Assembly: GCF_034653275.1 (NCBI RefSeq)
Contig: NZ_JAYEES010000004.1
Coordinates: forward strand, 1,426,001 to 1,490,000
Direction: 5' to 3'
From: Nitrospirillum sp034653275
GTDB taxonomy: Bacteria; Pseudomonadota; Alphaproteobacteria; Azospirillales; Azospirillaceae
DNA length: 64,000 nucleotides
The position numbers and the translations under genes are program-made. Below, in pieces: positions 16,182 to 25,388 of this stretch. A model generated the notes under the pieces. The model was given only the letters and a program-made list of their open reading frames with translations. It did not search any database and was not told where the DNA came from. The stretch's first letter is position 1. Every line of letters starts with the position of its first letter.

Positions 16182-17903
16182 ATGACCCAGGACTATGATC
16201 TGGTGATCCGCGGCGGCACCGTCGTCGACGGCACCGGTGCCGCCCCCTTCGTCGGCGACGTCGCCATCTCCGGTTCACGCATCGCCGCCGTCGGCAGCGT
16301 CAAGGGAGCCGGGCGTCAGGAAATCAACGCCGCCGGCCTGATCGTGACCCCGGGTTTCGTCGACGTCCACACCCATTATGACGGCCAGATCACCTGGGAA
16401 AACCGGCTGACACCCTCATCCGACCATGGCACCACCACCGTCATCATGGGCAACTGCGGCGTCGGCTTCGCCCCGGCGCGGGCCGCCGACCGGCAACTGA
16501 CCATCAAGCTGATGGAGGGGGTGGAAGACATCCCCGAGGTGGTCATGGTGGATGGGGTTCCGTGGAACTGGGAAAGCTTCCCCGACTATCTGGATGCCCT
16601 GGACCAGCGCCAGGCGGACATCGACTTCGCCGCCCAGATCCCCCACAGCCCCCTGCGGGTCTATGTGATGGGCGAACGGGGCGCCAACCTGGAGCCGCCG
16701 ACCGAGACGGACTTGGCGGAGATGCGGCGCCTGACGGCGGAGGCGATCACCGCCGGGGCCATCGGCGTCAGCACCTCCCGCCAGCTGGCGCACCGCTTCC
16801 GTGACGGTCGCCCCGCCCCCTCCACCCAGACGGAGGTGGAAGAATTGAAGGCCCTGGCGGGCGGGCTCGTCGATGCCGGCACCGGCGTCTTCCAGCTGAT
16901 CCCCAACACCAGCCGGGAAGCGGAGGAGGAATTCACCGTCATCCGCGAACTGGCGGAGGTGTCGGGCCGGCCGGTGAACTTCAGCCTGCTGACCGGGGAG
17001 ACGATCAAGGGTGGCTGGCGCGGCTACATGTCGGGCCTGGTCCAGGCCCGGCAGGACGGCCTGCCCATCAGCGGCCAGTACTATCCCCGGCCCATCGGCA
17101 TGCTGTTCGGCCTGGATCTCAGCTATCACCCCTTCTCGCTGAACCCCAGCTACAAGGCCATCGAGAACCTGCCGCTGGAGGAGAAGGTCGTGGCCATGCG
17201 AGACCCGGAGATGAGGGCACGGCTGCTGGCGGAAGAACCGCAGGATCCCAACCCCTTCTTCCTCTGGGTGGTGCAGCAGACCCATCTGCTGTTCCCCCTG
17301 GGCGACCCGCCGAACTACAACCCGGCGCCCGAGGACAGCATCAAGGCCCGCGCCGCCGTCCTCGGCGTGGACGAGCGGGAGCTGATGTACGACGAGTTGC
17401 TGCGCAACAACGGCCGCACCATCATCTACTGCCCCATGGGCAACACGGAGAACGGCCGCTTCGACGCCGCCGCCAACCTGTTCGGCCAGCCCGGCACCGT
17501 CCTGGGCCTGGGCGATGGCGGCGCCCACTACGGCATGATCTGCGATGCCGCCTACCCCACCTTCCTGCTGACGCAATATGTGCGGGACCAGAAGCGCCTG
17601 TCGCTGGAACAGGCGGTCAGCATGCTGGCGCGCGAGACCGCCGCCTCCGTCGGCCTGAATGACCGCGGTATCTTGAAGCCCGGCTACAAGGCGGACGTCA
17701 ACGTCATCGACCTGGAGCGCCTGCACCTCTACGCGCCCCGCGTGAAGCGCGACCTGCCGGCGGGCGGGCGGCGGCTGACCCAGAAGGCTGATGGCTATGA
17801 AGCCACCATCGTCTCGGGCGCCGTGACCTACCGCAACGGCCGGGCGACGGGCGCGCTGCCCGGCCGTCTGGTGCGCGGCGCCAAAAGCGCTCCCGCCGCC
17901 TGA
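16182..17903 (+). CDS. D-aminoacylase / N-acyl-D-amino-acid deacylase-family amidohydrolase
   Basis: A 573-residue amidohydrolase. It begins with the DLVIRGGTVVDGTG beta-sandwich strand, then the metal motif VDVHTHYDGQ and the MGNCGVG segment, whose Cys is a zinc ligand in D-aminoacylase. The barrel ends with LGLGDGGAHYG. Length is above that of classical D-aminoacylases but within the wider family. A GAGAGGAAC site precedes the ATG. Hydrolysis of an amide or cyclic imide is expected; in this context it may cleave a conjugate of the catabolic substrate. That is inference. Confidence 0.88.
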   Translation: MTQDYDLVIRGGTVVDGTGAAPFVGDVAISGSRIAAVGSVKGAGRQEINAAGLIVTPGFVDVHTHYDGQITWENRLTPSSDHGTTTVIMGNCGVGFAPARAADRQLTIKLMEGVEDIPEVVMVDGVPWNWESFPDYLDALDQRQADIDFAAQIPHSPLRVYVMGERGANLEPPTETDLAEMRRLTAEAITAGAIGVSTSRQLAHRFRDGRPAPSTQTEVEELKALAGGLVDAGTGVFQLIPNTSREAEEEFTVIRELAEVSGRPVNFSLLTGETIKGGWRGYMSGLVQARQDGLPISGQYYPRPIGMLFGLDLSYHPFSLNPSYKAIENLPLEEKVVAMRDPEMRARLLAEEPQDPNPFFLWVVQQTHLLFPLGDPPNYNPAPEDSIKARAAVLGVDERELMYDELLRNNGRTIIYCPMGNTENGRFDAAANLFGQPGTVLGLGDGGAHYGMICDAAYPTFLLTQYVRDQKRLSLEQAVSMLARETAASVGLNDRGILKPGYKADVNVIDLERLHLYAPRVKRDLPAGGRRLTQKADGYEATIVSGAVTYRNGRATGALPGRLVRGAKSAPAA

Positions 17904-17933
17904 TCAACGATCTGATACAGCAAAGGAAAGAAA

Positions 17934-18359
17934 ATGGCCTTGGATGAGAAGAGCGAACGCGGGCTGGCGGTGATCGGCGACATGATGGGGCCGACCTTCA
18001 GCGACGCGCTGCGGGCGGCGGCCACCTCGGGCAAGTTCGGCTCGGTCATATCGCAGATGGCCCTGCACCACGCCTTCGCCGACGCCTGGGGGCGCGAGGG
18101 GCTGGAACGGAAGCAGAAGAGCCTGGTGGTCATCGGCGTGCTGATCGCGCAGCGCCAGACGGCGGAACTGAAGAACCACGTGAAGATCGCCGTGGCCAAC
18201 GGCCTGACGGTGGCGGAACTGGAAGCCGTACTGGTCCAGGCCCTGCCCTATGTCGGCTTCCCCGCGATCGCCTCAGCCACCACGGTGGTGATCGAAGCCC
18301 TGCGCGACGTGGGACTGGACCCCAATGTGAAGACGTCGGAGGAGCGGGGCTTGCTCTGA
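17934..18359 (+). CDS. Carboxymuconolactone decarboxylase family protein
   Basis: A 141-residue all-helical protein of the CMD/AhpD superfamily, starting 30 bp after the amidohydrolase and behind an AAAGGAAAG site. It lacks the CxxC pair of AhpD peroxidase-type members, so it resembles the lactone-decarboxylase branch. A role in ring-cleavage product processing is plausible but not shown. It ends before a strong hairpin. Confidence 0.85.
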   Translation: MALDEKSERGLAVIGDMMGPTFSDALRAAATSGKFGSVISQMALHHAFADAWGREGLERKQKSLVVIGVLIAQRQTAELKNHVKIAVANGLTVAELEAVLVQALPYVGFPAIASATTVVIEALRDVGLDPNVKTSEERGLL

Positions 18360-18388
18360 TCCAAGCCCCTGAATCCGCACACAGGAAG

Positions 18389-18418
18389 AGCGCCGCGCTG
18401 GACCACCAGCGCGGCGCT
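18389..18418. terminator. Strong bidirectional hairpin between convergent operons
   Basis: A perfect 13-bp stem (left arm 18389-18401, right arm 18406-18418) with a 4-nt ACCA loop. It lies between the rightward CMD gene and the leftward E2 gene. The flanks are only modestly T-rich (TTTG on one side, TCTTCC on the other strand). Confidence 0.7.
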
Positions 18419-18436
18419 GCAGTTTGACCCTATTCT

Positions 18437-19180
18437 TCAGTCGAACAGGGCGGGACCAGCCAGCCGATCAGCGATGAAGCGGCAGAACCGCGCCGCGTCG
18501 GCGCCGTTGATGACGCGGTGGTCGTAGCTCAGCGACAGGGGCAGGACTTGGCGCCAGTCCACGCCGCCATTCGGAGCCGGGGTGGCCACCACGCGGACGC
18601 GGGTCACACCCAGGATGGCCACCTCCGGCGCGTTGACGATGGGGGTGAAGCCGGTGCCGCCGATGTGCCCCAGCGAGGTCAGGGTCATGCAGCCGCCCGA
18701 CATGTCCGTCATGGGCAGCCCCTTGGTCCGGGCCTTCTCCGACAGGGCGGCGATCTCGGCCGCCACCGCGTCCAGGCTTTTCGTGTCGCAGTCGCGGACA
18801 ACCGGCACCAGCAACCCGCCGGGCGTGTCAACGGCCACACCGACATGCACGTACTGTTTCAGGACCAGGGTCTTGTTGACGGGGTCCAGCGAGGCGTTGA
18901 ACTGGGGAAAAGCCTTCAGGCCCGCCGCGATGGCCTTCACCAGCAGGGGCACGATAGTGATCTTGGGCACGCCGCCGGCGTTGCGGTCGCGCCGCCGCTG
19001 CTCCAGCTCGGTGATGTCCGCCTCGTCCTGGTGGGTGACGTGGGGGATGGCGACCCAGTTACGGCCCAGGAACGCCCCGACCAAGGTCTGGATGCGCGAC
19101 AGCTTACGCGTTTCCACGGGACCGAAGGCGGTGAAATCCGCCTCCGGCCAGGGAGCCAACCCCTCCAGCAATGGGTTCAT
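18437..19180 (-). CDS. 2-oxoacid dehydrogenase E2 catalytic domain, without lipoyl or E1/E3-binding domains
   Basis: A 247-residue acyltransferase domain. It begins directly with the family segment before VETRKLSRIQ and contains NWVAIPHVTHQDEADITELE. It ends with the catalytic DHRVINGAD motif (His at about 221). Normal E2 chains also carry one or more lipoyl domains and a peripheral-subunit-binding domain. The lipoyl domain is here a separate 76-residue gene 12 bp upstream, and the binding domain is absent altogether. The absence of a remnant argues against a simple frameshift. With E1 alpha and beta upstream it should form the core of a 2-oxoacid (acetoin-, pyruvate- or branched-chain-type) dehydrogenase. 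Confidence 0.92.
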   Translation of the reverse strand: MNPLLEGLAPWPEADFTAFGPVETRKLSRIQTLVGAFLGRNWVAIPHVTHQDEADITELEQRRRDRNAGGVPKITIVPLLVKAIAAGLKAFPQFNASLDPVNKTLVLKQYVHVGVAVDTPGGLLVPVVRDCDTKSLDAVAAEIAALSEKARTKGLPMTDMSGGCMTLTSLGHIGGTGFTPIVNAPEVAILGVTRVRVVATPAPNGGVDWRQVLPLSLSYDHRVINGADAARFCRFIADRLAGPALFD

Positions 19181-19192
19181 GACGGTGGCGCC

Positions 19193-19423
19193 TTATTCGA
19201 TGACGGCCAGGAGGGTGCCGACCTCGTAGGTCTCCCCCACCTGGGCCTTGATGCGCAGCGTGCCGGTGGCCGGGCTTTCCACCTCCTGCGTCGACTTCTC
19301 ACTTTCCATCGCATAGAGCGGCTGCCCTTCCACGGCCTGGCCGCCGTCGGCCACCAGCCATTCGCTCAGCAGGCCTTCATTCATGGAAAAGCCGATTTTG
19401 GGCAGCAACACGTCCGTAGCCAT
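19193..19423 (-). CDS. Stand-alone lipoyl-domain protein (split E2)
   Basis: A 76-residue single lipoyl domain with the modified lysine K43 in the ESEKSTQEVES turn. It starts at an ATG with an AGAGGATCCCG ribosome site and ends right at the end of the domain. It takes the place of the N-terminal part of E2 and would shuttle the acyl group between E1 and the separate catalytic domain. It lies 38 bp downstream of E1 beta. Confidence 0.93.
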   Translation of the reverse strand: MATDVLLPKIGFSMNEGLLSEWLVADGGQAVEGQPLYAMESEKSTQEVESPATGTLRIKAQVGETYEVGTLLAVIE

Positions 19424-19461
19424 CGGGATCCTCTTATTTGAACGGGAGTTGAGTGTTGGTG

Positions 19462-20457
19462 TCAGGCGGCCGCGAGTAGCGACCGGACGGCCGCCTCGAT
19501 ATCGGCGGCGCGGGGGGCGAAGGCGGTCTCCAGCGGTTTGGAGAAGGGCACGGGGCAGAACGCACCACCCAACCGCTTCACCGGCGCCTTCAATTGGCTG
19601 AACAGTTCCTCATGGATGACGGCGCTGATCTCGGCGCCGACGCCGAACGGCGTGACCGCCTCATGCACCACCAGCGCGCGGCCGGTGCGGGCCACCGAGT
19701 CCAGCACGGTCTGCCGGTCCCACGGCGCCACGGTGCGCAAGTCGATCAATTCCGCCGACACGCCACCGGCCTGCAGGCTGGCCACGGCGGACTGCGCCTC
19801 CTGTACCATGCGGGCGTAGGCGATGACCGTCACGTCCTGCCCGGATGACAGCACGTTGGCGCGCCCGATGGGCACGCGGACGCCGGATTGGGGGGCGGCG
19901 CTGGGCGTCCAGTATGTCGGCAGGTTCTCGATGAACAGCACCGGGTCGGGATCCTCGATGGCGCTGCGCATCAGGCCATAGGCATCGGCCGCGTTCGACG
20001 GCGTCACCACCTTGATGCCGGCCGTGTGGGCGAACCAGGCCTCCAGGTAGTCGCAATGCTGGCCTCCGGTACCGAACCCCGCTCCGGTCATGGTGCGGAT
20101 GACGATGGGCACGTTGGTCTGCCCGCCGGACATGAAGCGCAGCTTGGCCGCGTGGTTGACGATCATGTCCATGGCGACGGTGGTGAAGTTCATCAGCATG
20201 ATCTCCGCCACCGGCTTGAAGCCCACCAGGCTGGCGCCAATGGCGGCGCCGATGATGGCCTGTTCGGAAATGGGGGTGGAGCGCACGCGGTTGGCGCCGA
20301 AGCGGGTGGATAGGCCCTTGGTCACGCCGACGATGCCGCCCTCCTCCGGGTCGGCCACGTCCTCGCCGAGAACCAGGACGCTGTCATCCTCCGCCATGGC
20401 GTCGGCCAGGGCCCGGTTAATGGCCTGCAGGATGGTGATCTGGCTGGTATCGGACAT
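19462..20457 (-). CDS. 2-oxoacid dehydrogenase E1 component, beta subunit
   Basis: A 331-residue transketolase-like beta subunit. It shows VLVLGEDVADPEEGG, RSTPISEQAIIGAAIG and the C-terminal transketolase domain with DLRTVAPWD. The start shares one base with the E1 alpha stop (TGATG), so the two are coupled. The set resembles AcoAB or branched-chain E1 chains. No E3 (lipoamide dehydrogenase) gene is nearby. Confidence 0.94.
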   Translation of the reverse strand: MSDTSQITILQAINRALADAMAEDDSVLVLGEDVADPEEGGIVGVTKGLSTRFGANRVRSTPISEQAIIGAAIGASLVGFKPVAEIMLMNFTTVAMDMIVNHAAKLRFMSGGQTNVPIVIRTMTGAGFGTGGQHCDYLEAWFAHTAGIKVVTPSNAADAYGLMRSAIEDPDPVLFIENLPTYWTPSAAPQSGVRVPIGRANVLSSGQDVTVIAYARMVQEAQSAVASLQAGGVSAELIDLRTVAPWDRQTVLDSVARTGRALVVHEAVTPFGVGAEISAVIHEELFSQLKAPVKRLGGAFCPVPFSKPLETAFAPRAADIEAAVRSLLAAA

Positions 20458-21470
20458 CAGGCTGCCTCCTCGGCCACTTTTTCAGGAGCGAACACGTCGC
20501 GCGTCAGTTCCTCCACGTCGGGGAACGCGCTGGCCAAGGCATGCTCGACGGCCTCGTCCAGTGCCGCCTCGATGGCCGCCTCCATCTCGGCAAGCTCCGC
20601 CTCGGTGGCGATGCCTTCAGCGATCAACCGGGCCCGGAAACGGGGAACGGGGTCGGCGGCGATGGCCGCCTCCTTGCGCGCCTTGTCCATGTAGGCGTCG
20701 GCGTCACCCAGAACGTGGCCGTGGAAGCGATAGGTCATGGCCTCGATCAACGTGGGGCCGCCGCCGGCGCGGGCCCGGTCGATGGCCTCCTTCGCCGCGG
20801 CGTACATGGCGAAGGGATCGTTACCGTCCACCCGCAACCCGGGCATGGCGTAGCCCACCGCGCGGTCGGCGATTTGCCGGGCAGAGGTGGCCTTCTCATA
20901 GGCCGTGTGCTCGCCCCACTCGTTGTTCTGGCAGACGAACACCACCGGCAGCTTCCACACCGCCGCCAGGTTCAGAGACTCATGGAAGGCGCCGGTGTTG
21001 GAGGCGCCGTCACCGAAGTAGGCCACGGTGACCCGACCGTCACCTTTCAGCTGCGACGCCCAGGCCAGGCCATTGGCGATGGGCATGGAACTGCCGACGA
21101 TGCCGGTGGTGACCATCACGCCGGACTTGGGATGGGTGATGTGCATGGGGCCGCCCTTGCCCTTGCAGGTGCCCGTGACCCGGCCCGCCAGCTCGGCCCA
21201 CAGGTCCTTCAAGGGCACGCCCTTGGCCAGCATGTCGTGGGTGCCGCGGTAGATGGTGCAGATGTAGTCGTCGTTGGTCAGCAGGACCGACACCGCGCTG
21301 GGGATGACCTCCTGCCCACGCGGCGAGTAGTAGGGCATCACCAGCTTGCCGGCGCGGACGACCTTGCGCGACCGCTCGTCATTCGCCTTGATCAGCGCCA
21401 TGCGCCGATAGATGTCGCGCTGGGTGGCCGCGTCGGGCGCGGACGCACCCGGTACGATTTGGGCCGTCAT
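20457..21470 (-). CDS. 2-oxoacid dehydrogenase E1 component, alpha subunit
   Basis: A 337-residue thiamine-diphosphate subunit. The ThDP motif GDGASNTG ends in the NN pair of FVCQNNEWGEH, and the RGTHDMLAKG and KGKGGPMHI segments are typical of E1 alpha. It is the first gene of the leftward E1a-E1b-lipoyl-E2 operon. It diverges from an acyl-CoA synthetase across 236 bp that hold an inverted repeat. Substrate specificity (acetoin, pyruvate or branched 2-oxoacid) cannot be read from the sequence. Confidence 0.94.
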   Translation of the reverse strand: MTAQIVPGASAPDAATQRDIYRRMALIKANDERSRKVVRAGKLVMPYYSPRGQEVIPSAVSVLLTNDDYICTIYRGTHDMLAKGVPLKDLWAELAGRVTGTCKGKGGPMHITHPKSGVMVTTGIVGSSMPIANGLAWASQLKGDGRVTVAYFGDGASNTGAFHESLNLAAVWKLPVVFVCQNNEWGEHTAYEKATSARQIADRAVGYAMPGLRVDGNDPFAMYAAAKEAIDRARAGGGPTLIEAMTYRFHGHVLGDADAYMDKARKEAAIAADPVPRFRARLIAEGIATEAELAEMEAAIEAALDEAVEHALASAFPDVEELTRDVFAPEKVAEEAA

Positions 21471-21617
21471 GATGGGGCCTCCCCTCCTGTGCTGGGGGTC
21501 TCTGGTTGGGCGGCGAATACGCTCGCCCTTCGCCCTTTGGCTCTCTCATGTTTGCCGGCGGCGGGCACCCGTGGCCTGCGTCCAGGGCCCGGATATCGCC
21601 CATGTGAAGGCTTAAGG

Positions 21618-21637
21618 CCATCGCTGGGAAACGATGG
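21618..21637. promoter_or_regulatory. Operator-like inverted repeat in a divergent promoter
   Basis: CCATCG and CGATGG arms are separated by 8 nt, in the 236-bp gap between the E1 alpha start and the acyl-CoA synthetase start. Symmetry and position suit a dimeric regulator. No regulator gene is adjacent, so the binder is unknown. Confidence 0.35.
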
Positions 21638-21706
21638 ACCCGCCGAAGGCCGTTCGCCCAATAGCGAAGCGAGGTTCCGTACCTGTCAGCGAAAGCGGAT
21701 TTAAAA

Positions 21707-23271
21707 ATGATCCAGTCCCTGGGCGATCTGGTTCGCCGCAACGCCCGCTTCTTTCCCAATGACGCCGCGACGGTGTTCCAGGGGCGGCGGATCACGAACT
21801 CCGGTTTGCTTCACCAGGCCGAAGCCCTGGGTGCCGCCCTGATGGCCGTTGGATGCCGGCGACAGGACCGCGTGGCCCTCTTGGGCATGAACAGCGACCG
21901 CCATTGGGTGGCCATGGCTGGCTGCTGGCTGTCCGGGCTGATCGTCGCCACGGTGAACTTCCGGCTGGCGGCACCGGAGTTCCAGCACATCCTGAACGAC
22001 ACGCAGCCGCATGTGCTGCTGTTCGAGGCCGCCTACGCCCCCGTCATCGCCGACATCCGGCCACACCTGTCCATCCGACATTATGTCTGCCTGGACGGCG
22101 ATGTCGGCGACTGGGCCACGCCTTATGACGCCTTCGTCGCCGGTCACCAGGGCCGACTTGCCGACCAGTCTGTCCTGCCGCAGGAAATCGCCACGCTGCT
22201 CTACACCAGTGGCACGACAGGACGCCCCAAGGGGGTCATGCGATCCCACCTCGCCGAGCTGACGCTGGGCGAGCAAATGGCCATGATGTTCGATTTCCGC
22301 ACCGGCGGCCGCAGCCTGGTGGTCATGCCCCTGTTCCATGCCGGTGCGCAGTCCTCCAGCTATGCGCAGATGTGGCGCTGCGGGACAGTGTTCATCCAGC
22401 GCGGTTTCGATCCGGAGGTGGTGCTGGACACCGTGGCGGCGGAACGCGTCACCAACCTGCATTTCGTCCCGCAGATGCTGCAGGCGGTGCTGGATGCGGC
22501 CGAGGCCCGCGACGCCGCCGGCCGCGCCGTGGACACCAGCAGTGTGGAGACCATCGCCTACGCGGCGGCCCCCATGTCGCCCGCCTTGCTGCGCCGGGCG
22601 CTGGCCCGCTTCGGTCCCGTGTTCGTGAACGGCTGGGGCATGAGCGAGGGCAACGGCACGTCCCTGCCCAAGCACAAGCATGCGCTGGAAGGGCCGGACG
22701 CCGCCCTGCTGTCCTCCATCGGCCAGCCCAACGCCAAGGCGGACATGCGCATCGTCACCAGCGATGGCGCCGCTGGCGAGCGCGACTGCGCCCGGGGGAA
22801 ACCGGTGAGCTATGGCTGCGCTCCGCCTCCGTGATGACGGGCTATTGGAACAACAGCGCCGCCACCATCGAAGCCTTGCGCGACGGCTGGCTGCGCACCG
22901 GCGACCTGGGTTACGCCGACGCCGCCGGCAACATCTTCCTGGTCGACCGCAAGAAGGACATGATCATATCGGGCGGCGAGAACATCTACAGCCAGGAAGT
23001 CGAGCGCGCGGTGGCGGAGCATCCGGATGTCGCCGCCGTCGCCGTCATCGGCGTGCCCGACCCCAAATGGGGGGAGACGGTCATGGCCGTCATCGTGCCC
23101 AAGGCCGGCACCGCCCCCACGGCCGACGCCATCATCACCCACAGTCAAACCTTGATCGCCAGCTACAAGAAGCCGCGCCACATCGTCTTCGTGCCGGCGC
23201 TCCCGCTGCTGCCCAGCGGCAAGGTCGACAAGATCAGCCTGCGCCGGCAGTACGCCGCAGCCCCCCTGTAA
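21707..23271 (+). pseudogene. AMP-dependent acyl-CoA synthetase with a single-base frameshift
   Basis: A CoA ligase split into two frames. The first part (from 21707) contains the ATP-binding LLYTSGTTGRPKG motif and stays in frame to about residue 360. The second part resumes in the -1 frame with GETGELWLRS, RTGDLGYADAAGN, DRKKDMIISGGENIYSQEVE and the C-terminal Lys motif LLPSGKVDK. Adding one C to the CCC run at 22791-22793 joins the frames as CAPGETGEL and yields a normal 521-residue enzyme. Unrepaired, translation stops at 22834. It precedes an SDR gene by 10 bp. Confidence 0.85.
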
Positions 23272-23281
23272 GGAGTTCCCC

Positions 23282-23980
23282 ATGACCAAGCGCACCGTCA
23301 TCGTCACCGGCGGCTTCGGCGCCCTGGGCCGCGTGGTGGCCGCCGCCTTCGCGGCCCAAGGCGACCTTGTGGCCCGGGTCGACTATGCCACCACCGCCCC
23401 CGACGCGGCCTCGGTGGGACTACCGGCCGGCTACATGGATATGGGCGGCGTGGACCTGACCGACGCCGATGCCGCCCGCCATGTGGTCACCCGCGTGACC
23501 GAGGCCTGGGGTGGCGTGGACGTCCTGGTCAACATCGCCGGCGGCTTCAAATGGGAAAGGCTGGGAACGGGGAGCCTCGACACCTGGACGCGGCTCTACG
23601 AGATGAACGCGGTGACGACGGCGACGATGACCAAGGCGGCCCTGCCCAGCCTGCTGCGGCGCGCGGGCGCCCGCATCATCAACATTGGCGCCAAGGGTGC
23701 GGTCCACGCCGACGACGGCATGGGCGCCTATGCCGCCGCCAAGTCCGCCGTCCACCGGCTGACCGAAAGCCTGGCGGCGGAGCTGGCGCGGGAGGACATC
23801 ACGGTCAACGCCGTCCTGCCCAGCATCATCGACACCCCCGCCAACCGCACCGACATGCCCGACGCGGACCACGGCACCTGGGTCAGTCCCCAGGCCCTGG
23901 CGGACATCATCCTGTTCCTGGCATCGCCCGCGTCACGCGCCATCACCGGCGCCCTGGTGCCGGTGATGCGGGGGGCGTGA
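23282..23980 (+). CDS. Short-chain dehydrogenase/reductase
   Basis: A 232-residue SDR behind an AAGGAG site. It has the cofactor motif TGGFGALG and the catalytic Y-A-A-A-K. At the position of the catalytic Ser, 13 residues before the Tyr, an Ala stands in an IGAKGAV segment, so ordinary SDR chemistry may be impaired. The carboxy end (GALVPVMRG) is family-like. It lies 10 bp after the CoA ligase and is convergent with a thiolase. Confidence 0.85.
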   Translation: MTKRTVIVTGGFGALGRVVAAAFAAQGDLVARVDYATTAPDAASVGLPAGYMDMGGVDLTDADAARHVVTRVTEAWGGVDVLVNIAGGFKWERLGTGSLDTWTRLYEMNAVTTATMTKAALPSLLRRAGARIINIGAKGAVHADDGMGAYAAAKSAVHRLTESLAAELAREDITVNAVLPSIIDTPANRTDMPDADHGTWVSPQALADIILFLASPASRAITGALVPVMRGA

Positions 23981-23996
23981 GGCGGCCCGCCCGAGC

Positions 23997-25175
23997 TTAA
24001 GGAATTTCGAACAAGGCGGCGGCGCCCATGCCGCCGCCGATGCACATGGTCACCACCACCCGCTTCGCCCGGCGGCGGCGGCCTTCGATCAGCGCATGAC
24101 CGACCAGGCGGGAGCCTGACATCCCAAAGGGGTGGCCGATGGAGATGGCGCCGCCATCGACGTTCAGCCGGTCGTTGTCGATGCCCAGCTTGTCCCGGCA
24201 ATAGATGACCTGGACCGCGAAGGCCTCGTTCATCTCCCACAAGTCGATATCGTCGACCGTCAGACCGTGCTTGGCCAGCAGCTTGGGCACGGCCAAGGCC
24301 GGACCAATGCCCATCTCGTCCGGGGCGCAGCCGATGACGTCGATGCCCTTGAACAGCCCCAGGATGGGCAGGCCCCGCCGGGCGGCCTCGTCCGCCTCCA
24401 TCACCACGCAGACGCTGGCCCCATCCGACAGCTGGCTGGCGTTGCCGGCGGTGATGGTGCCGCCGTCATGGACAGGCTTGAGATTGGACAGCGCCGCCAG
24501 CGTCGTGCCCGGCCGGTTGCCTTCGTCCTGGGCCAGCGTCACCGCTTCCTGGCCCGTCACCGCCCCCGCCTTGTCCACCAGGTTCTTCACCGCGGTGATG
24601 GGGACGATCTCCGTCTCGAACCGGCCTTCGGTCTGACCCAGGGCGGTGCGCCGCTGGCTTTCCACGGAGTAGATGTCCTGGGCCTCACGACCGATGCCGT
24701 ATCGGCGGGCCACCGTGTCGCCGGTGCGGATCATGGGCCAGTAAACCTCGGGCACATGCTCGGCCAACCACTCGTCCTGATTCCGGAATTTGTTGCGATG
24801 CGGATCAACCAAGGACACCGTCTCGACCCCGCCGGCAACGTAGATGCCGCCCTCGCCGGAACGGATGCGTTGCCCCGCCATGGCGACGGTCTGCAGGCCG
24901 GACGAGCACTTTCGATCCAGGGTGACCCCAGCAACGCGGACCGGCATGCCCGCCCGCAGCGCCGCCTGCCGGGCGATGTTGGAGCCAACGGCACCCTCGG
25001 CGCGCGCCGTTCCCAGCAGCACATCCTCCACCTCTCCCGCCTCCACACCTGCCCGCGCCACGGCGGCGGAGATGACATGGGCCGCCATGCTGGCGCCGTG
25101 GATGTTGTTCAGCGCCCCACGATGCGCCTTGCCGATGGGCGTGCGGGCGGTGGCGACAATAGCGGCTTCCTTCAT
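23997..25175 (-). CDS. Acetyl-CoA C-acyltransferase (thiolase)
   Basis: A 392-residue biosynthetic/degradative thiolase with all catalytic landmarks. They are the nucleophilic C90 in DRKCSSGLQ, NEAFAVQ, GHPFGMSGSR, and the second Cys in VVVTMCIGGGMG. It cleaves 3-ketoacyl-CoA with CoA. It diverges from a crotonase gene across 213 bp and ends 16 bp from the SDR. It is the only canonical thiolase in the window and so the likely final beta-oxidation step. Confidence 0.95.
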   Translation of the reverse strand: MKEAAIVATARTPIGKAHRGALNNIHGASMAAHVISAAVARAGVEAGEVEDVLLGTARAEGAVGSNIARQAALRAGMPVRVAGVTLDRKCSSGLQTVAMAGQRIRSGEGGIYVAGGVETVSLVDPHRNKFRNQDEWLAEHVPEVYWPMIRTGDTVARRYGIGREAQDIYSVESQRRTALGQTEGRFETEIVPITAVKNLVDKAGAVTGQEAVTLAQDEGNRPGTTLAALSNLKPVHDGGTITAGNASQLSDGASVCVVMEADEAARRGLPILGLFKGIDVIGCAPDEMGIGPALAVPKLLAKHGLTVDDIDLWEMNEAFAVQVIYCRDKLGIDNDRLNVDGGAISIGHPFGMSGSRLVGHALIEGRRRRAKRVVVTMCIGGGMGAAALFEIP

Positions 25176-25388
25176 GGGGGTGACCCTCTTCAGACACGGG
25201 ATTCCAGGATCCTTAGGTAGAGGGGGAGCGGTAACGGCACCAAGCCCACGGGCGAATCCATCGTGGTTCCGATCATAGACCGGGCTGTCTTGACCCTACC
25301 CGGCCACCAGCGGAAACCGGAACCGATGCCTAGGTTCATGGCCCTATAAGGCCCAGGCCCGTGGTCCCGTAGGAAGGAAAGCACCCCG

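Noticed and set aside
18437..19423. Explaining the two short E2 genes as one frameshifted E2
   Set aside because: The lipoyl gene ends at its domain boundary, the next gene has its own ATG 12 bp on, and no binding-domain sequence exists in any frame between them.
22795..22801. Programmed -1 frameshift site in the CoA ligase
   Set aside because: The run GGGGAAA does not satisfy the X-XXY-YYZ rule, and no downstream stimulatory structure was evident. A missing C explains the family motif better.
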